Shown piece by piece: positions 4,745-6,020 of a DNA stretch of 6,020 nt. Both the position numbers and the translations under genes were made by a program. Positions within the stretch are counted from its first letter, which is position 1; the number at the start of each line of letters is the position of its first letter. The DNA comes from UBA724 sp049596815 (lineage in GTDB: Bacteria; Bacteroidota; Bacteroidia; Flavobacteriales; Flavobacteriaceae), in assembly GCA_049596815.1 (NCBI GenBank), contig JBMYLY010000071.1, positions 1-6,020 of the forward strand, given 5' to 3'. The notes beneath the pieces are model-generated. The model was not told where the DNA came from and did no database searches. It worked only from the letters and a program-made list of their open reading frames with translations.

Positions 4745-5911
4745 ATGTCGCACCAACGATACGACCAACGCGGTGTTTCTGCCACCAAAGACGATGTCCA
4801 TAAGGCCATCAAAAACATAGACAAAGGATTGTTTCCAAAGGCGTTCTGTAAGATTGTTCCTGACTACTTGGCGCAAGACCCTGACTACTGTACGGTCATG
4901 CATGCCGATGGGGCTGGAACCAAGTCGGCCTTGGCTTATATGTACTGGAAAGAAACCGGTGATCTGTCGGTTTGGAAAGGCATTGCGCAAGATGCGCTGA
5001 TTATGAACATCGATGACCTGCTTTGTGTAGGTGCCACAGACAACATACTGCTTTCCTCCACCATTGGACGCAACAAAAACCTGATTCCCGGAGAGGTGAT
5101 TGCAGCCATCATCCAAGGAACCGAAGAACTCATCGCCGAACTCGGCAAACATGGGGTTTCTATCCATAGCACAGGAGGCGAAACCGCCGACGTGGGAGAT
5201 TTGGTACGAACCATCATTGTGGATTCTACCGTGACAGCGCGTATGAAACGTGCCGATGTGATCGACAATGCGCGTATTCAAGCCGGGGATGTGATTGTGG
5301 GATTGGCTTCTTTTGGGCAAGCTGCCTATGAGGAAGGTTACAATGGCGGTATGGGCAGCAACGGCCTGACCTCCGCGCGCCACGATGTGTTTGCCAAAGA
5401 TTTGGCGCATAAATACCCCGAGAGTTTCGACCCTGCCGTTCCCGACTCTTTGGTGTACATGGGGCGCAAGCAACTTACAGACGCTACCCAAAGCCCTTTG
5501 GATGCAGGTAAATTGGTGTTATCACCCACTCGTACCTATGCGCCTATTATAAAAAAAATATTGTCTAAATACACCCCCCAAGATATCCATGGTATGGTAC
5601 ACTGCAGTGGCGGTGCCCAGACCAAAATCCTACATTTTATAGACAAACTCCATGTTGTCAAAGACAAGCTTTTTGAGGTGCCGCCCTTATTTGAGCTTAT
5701 TCAGCAAGAGTCGGGCACCGATTGGAAGGAGATGTACCAAGTATTCAATATGGGACATCGGATGGAGTTGTATGTGCCTGAGGCCATCGCCGCCGACCTG
5801 ATAGCCATTTCAGAATCTTTTGGGGTACCCGCCCAAATCGTAGGTAGGGTAGAAGCGGCAGACAACAAATCGTTGACCCTCTCATCTGACAAAGGGGTTT
5901 TTAGGTATTAA
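4745..5911 (+). CDS. purM: Phosphoribosylformylglycinamidine cyclo-ligase (AIR synthetase), Bacteroidota-type
   Basis: PurM closes formylglycinamidine ribonucleotide (FGAM) to 5-aminoimidazole ribonucleotide (AIR) with ATP, the fifth step of de novo purine synthesis. The 388-aa protein shows the PurM/AIR-synthase two-domain layout. The N-terminal half has YDQRGVSATK (6-15), DGAGTKS (55-61, the counterpart of DGVGTK), IAQDALIMNIDDLLCVGA (80-97) and GGETADVGD (144-152). The C-terminal half has GDVIVGLASFG (181-191), SNGLTSARH (205-213), HGMVHCSGGAQTKIL (282-296) and FNMGHRMELYV (334-344). It is about 40 residues longer than the enterobacterial enzyme (about 345 aa), which agrees with the longer PurM I know from Bacteroidota, and the extra residues sit mainly around 190-250. 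A related AIR-synthase-fold kinase (PurL, SelD, ThiL) is less likely, given the GGETA, SNG and FNMG signatures in this order. It is co-oriented with glnN but has its own promoter. There is no Shine-Dalgarno, and no terminator is obvious after the stop. Confidence 0.9.
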   Translation: MSHQRYDQRGVSATKDDVHKAIKNIDKGLFPKAFCKIVPDYLAQDPDYCTVMHADGAGTKSALAYMYWKETGDLSVWKGIAQDALIMNIDDLLCVGATDNILLSSTIGRNKNLIPGEVIAAIIQGTEELIAELGKHGVSIHSTGGETADVGDLVRTIIVDSTVTARMKRADVIDNARIQAGDVIVGLASFGQAAYEEGYNGGMGSNGLTSARHDVFAKDLAHKYPESFDPAVPDSLVYMGRKQLTDATQSPLDAGKLVLSPTRTYAPIIKKILSKYTPQDIHGMVHCSGGAQTKILHFIDKLHVVKDKLFEVPPLFELIQQESGTDWKEMYQVFNMGHRMELYVPEAIAADLIAISESFGVPAQIVGRVEAADNKSLTLSSDKGVFRY

Positions 5912-5924
5912 ACCAACCCAAGCC

Positions 5925-5937
5925 ATCCCATTCCCAA
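5925..5937 (+). repeat. 13-bp direct repeat, copy 1
   Basis: ATCCCATTCCCAA occurs here and again, identically, at 5987-5999, 62 bp downstream, so the pair brackets the AATAACC tandem array. Confidence 0.7.
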
Positions 5938-5963
5938 CAACTATTAACCCTCCACCATTAACT

Positions 5964-5984
5964 AATAACCAATAACCAATAACC
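5964..5984 (+). repeat. Tandem heptamer (AATAACC)x3
   Basis: Three perfect 7-bp copies of AATAACC run from 5964 to 5984. A degenerate copy, ATTAACT, precedes them at 5957-5963 and an isolated ATTAACC lies at 5943-5949. Short A/C-rich tandem repeats of this kind occur between genes in Bacteroidota; their role is unknown to me. Confidence 0.8.
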
Positions 5985-5986
5985 AT

Positions 5987-5999
5987 ATCCCATTCCCAA
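5987..5999 (+). repeat. 13-bp direct repeat, copy 2
   Basis: Identical to 5925-5937 (ATCCCATTCCCAA). It follows the heptamer array after two bases and runs straight into the AAAAACCCCT arm of an inverted repeat. Confidence 0.7.
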
Positions 6000-6020
6000 A
6001 AACCCCTGATTTTGTCGTAA

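Larger units (their letters stand above)
5893..6007. repeat. 10-bp inverted repeat spanning the purM end and the tail
   Basis: AGGGGTTTTT (5893-5902, in the last purM codons) and AAAAACCCCT (5998-6007) are perfect reverse complements 95 bp apart. GACAAA precedes the left arm and, on the minus strand, also precedes the right arm with a few extra bases, so the similarity extends beyond the ten pairs. The long loop makes it a poor terminator. Confidence 0.4.
5912..6020. other. G-depleted intergenic tail without a recognisable gene
   Basis: From the purM stop to about 6007 the plus strand has a single G (5922) in 96 bases and is made of A, C and T. I see no ORF, hairpin-plus-T terminator or RNA gene here. 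It contains the repeats listed separately. The minus strand is correspondingly G-rich, with several GGG runs. Confidence 0.7.

Noticed and set aside
4640..5491. 283-codon minus-strand ORF opposite purM and the end of glnN
   Set aside because: It lies entirely antisense to well-supported conserved genes, its translation has no recognisable motif, and it is a mirror of purM codon composition.
2522..5911. glnN and purM as part of a mobile or laterally acquired island next to the tRNA
   Set aside because: There is no integrase, no repeated tRNA end and no transposase; all the genes are housekeeping types consistent with Bacteroidota.

Overview
The window looks like chromosomal DNA of a Bacteroidota bacterium of moderate GC content. 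The evidence is a type III glutamine synthetase beside a type II one, a long Bacteroidota-style PurM, start codons without Shine-Dalgarno sequences in A/T-rich leaders, and promoter-like elements of the TTTG / TAnnTTTG type used by the primary sigma factor of this phylum. The class cannot be fixed from the sequence alone. No phage, transposon, CRISPR or defence genes are visible; this is core metabolism. || Layout from left to right. The 5' part of a tRNA-Arg(ACG) is cut by the left edge and reads leftwards from its own well-formed promoter. Just upstream of it, on the same minus strand, is a 50-codon basic small ORF that I believe is a real gene of unknown function. A 47-bp gap separates it from a divergent calcium/sodium-antiporter-type CaCA membrane protein on the plus strand. 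That gene ends in a bidirectional hairpin terminator shared with the convergent GSII gene. GSII (minus) and GSIII (glnN, plus) are divergent across a 223-bp AT-rich regulatory region. purM follows glnN on the plus strand after 36 bp, with its own promoter overlapping the glnN stop. The last ~110 bp are a nearly G-free repeat-bearing intergenic stretch with no gene I can support. || How the genes fit together. The two glutamine synthetases are unrelated in length and subfamily but catalyse the same ATP-dependent reaction of glutamate with ammonium. Their shared control region suggests, by inference, coordinated or alternating expression with nitrogen supply. PurM acts in de novo purine synthesis, a pathway that uses glutamine in earlier steps, so its position downstream of glnN is metabolically sensible; the promoter in front of it suggests it can also be transcribed independently. 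|| I found no clearly new biological system. The most useful leads are the short ORF by the tRNA, the crowded GSII/GSIII promoter region (including an almost perfect TTGACA-N17-TATTAT element, unexpected for this phylum), and the G-depleted repeat tract at the right end.
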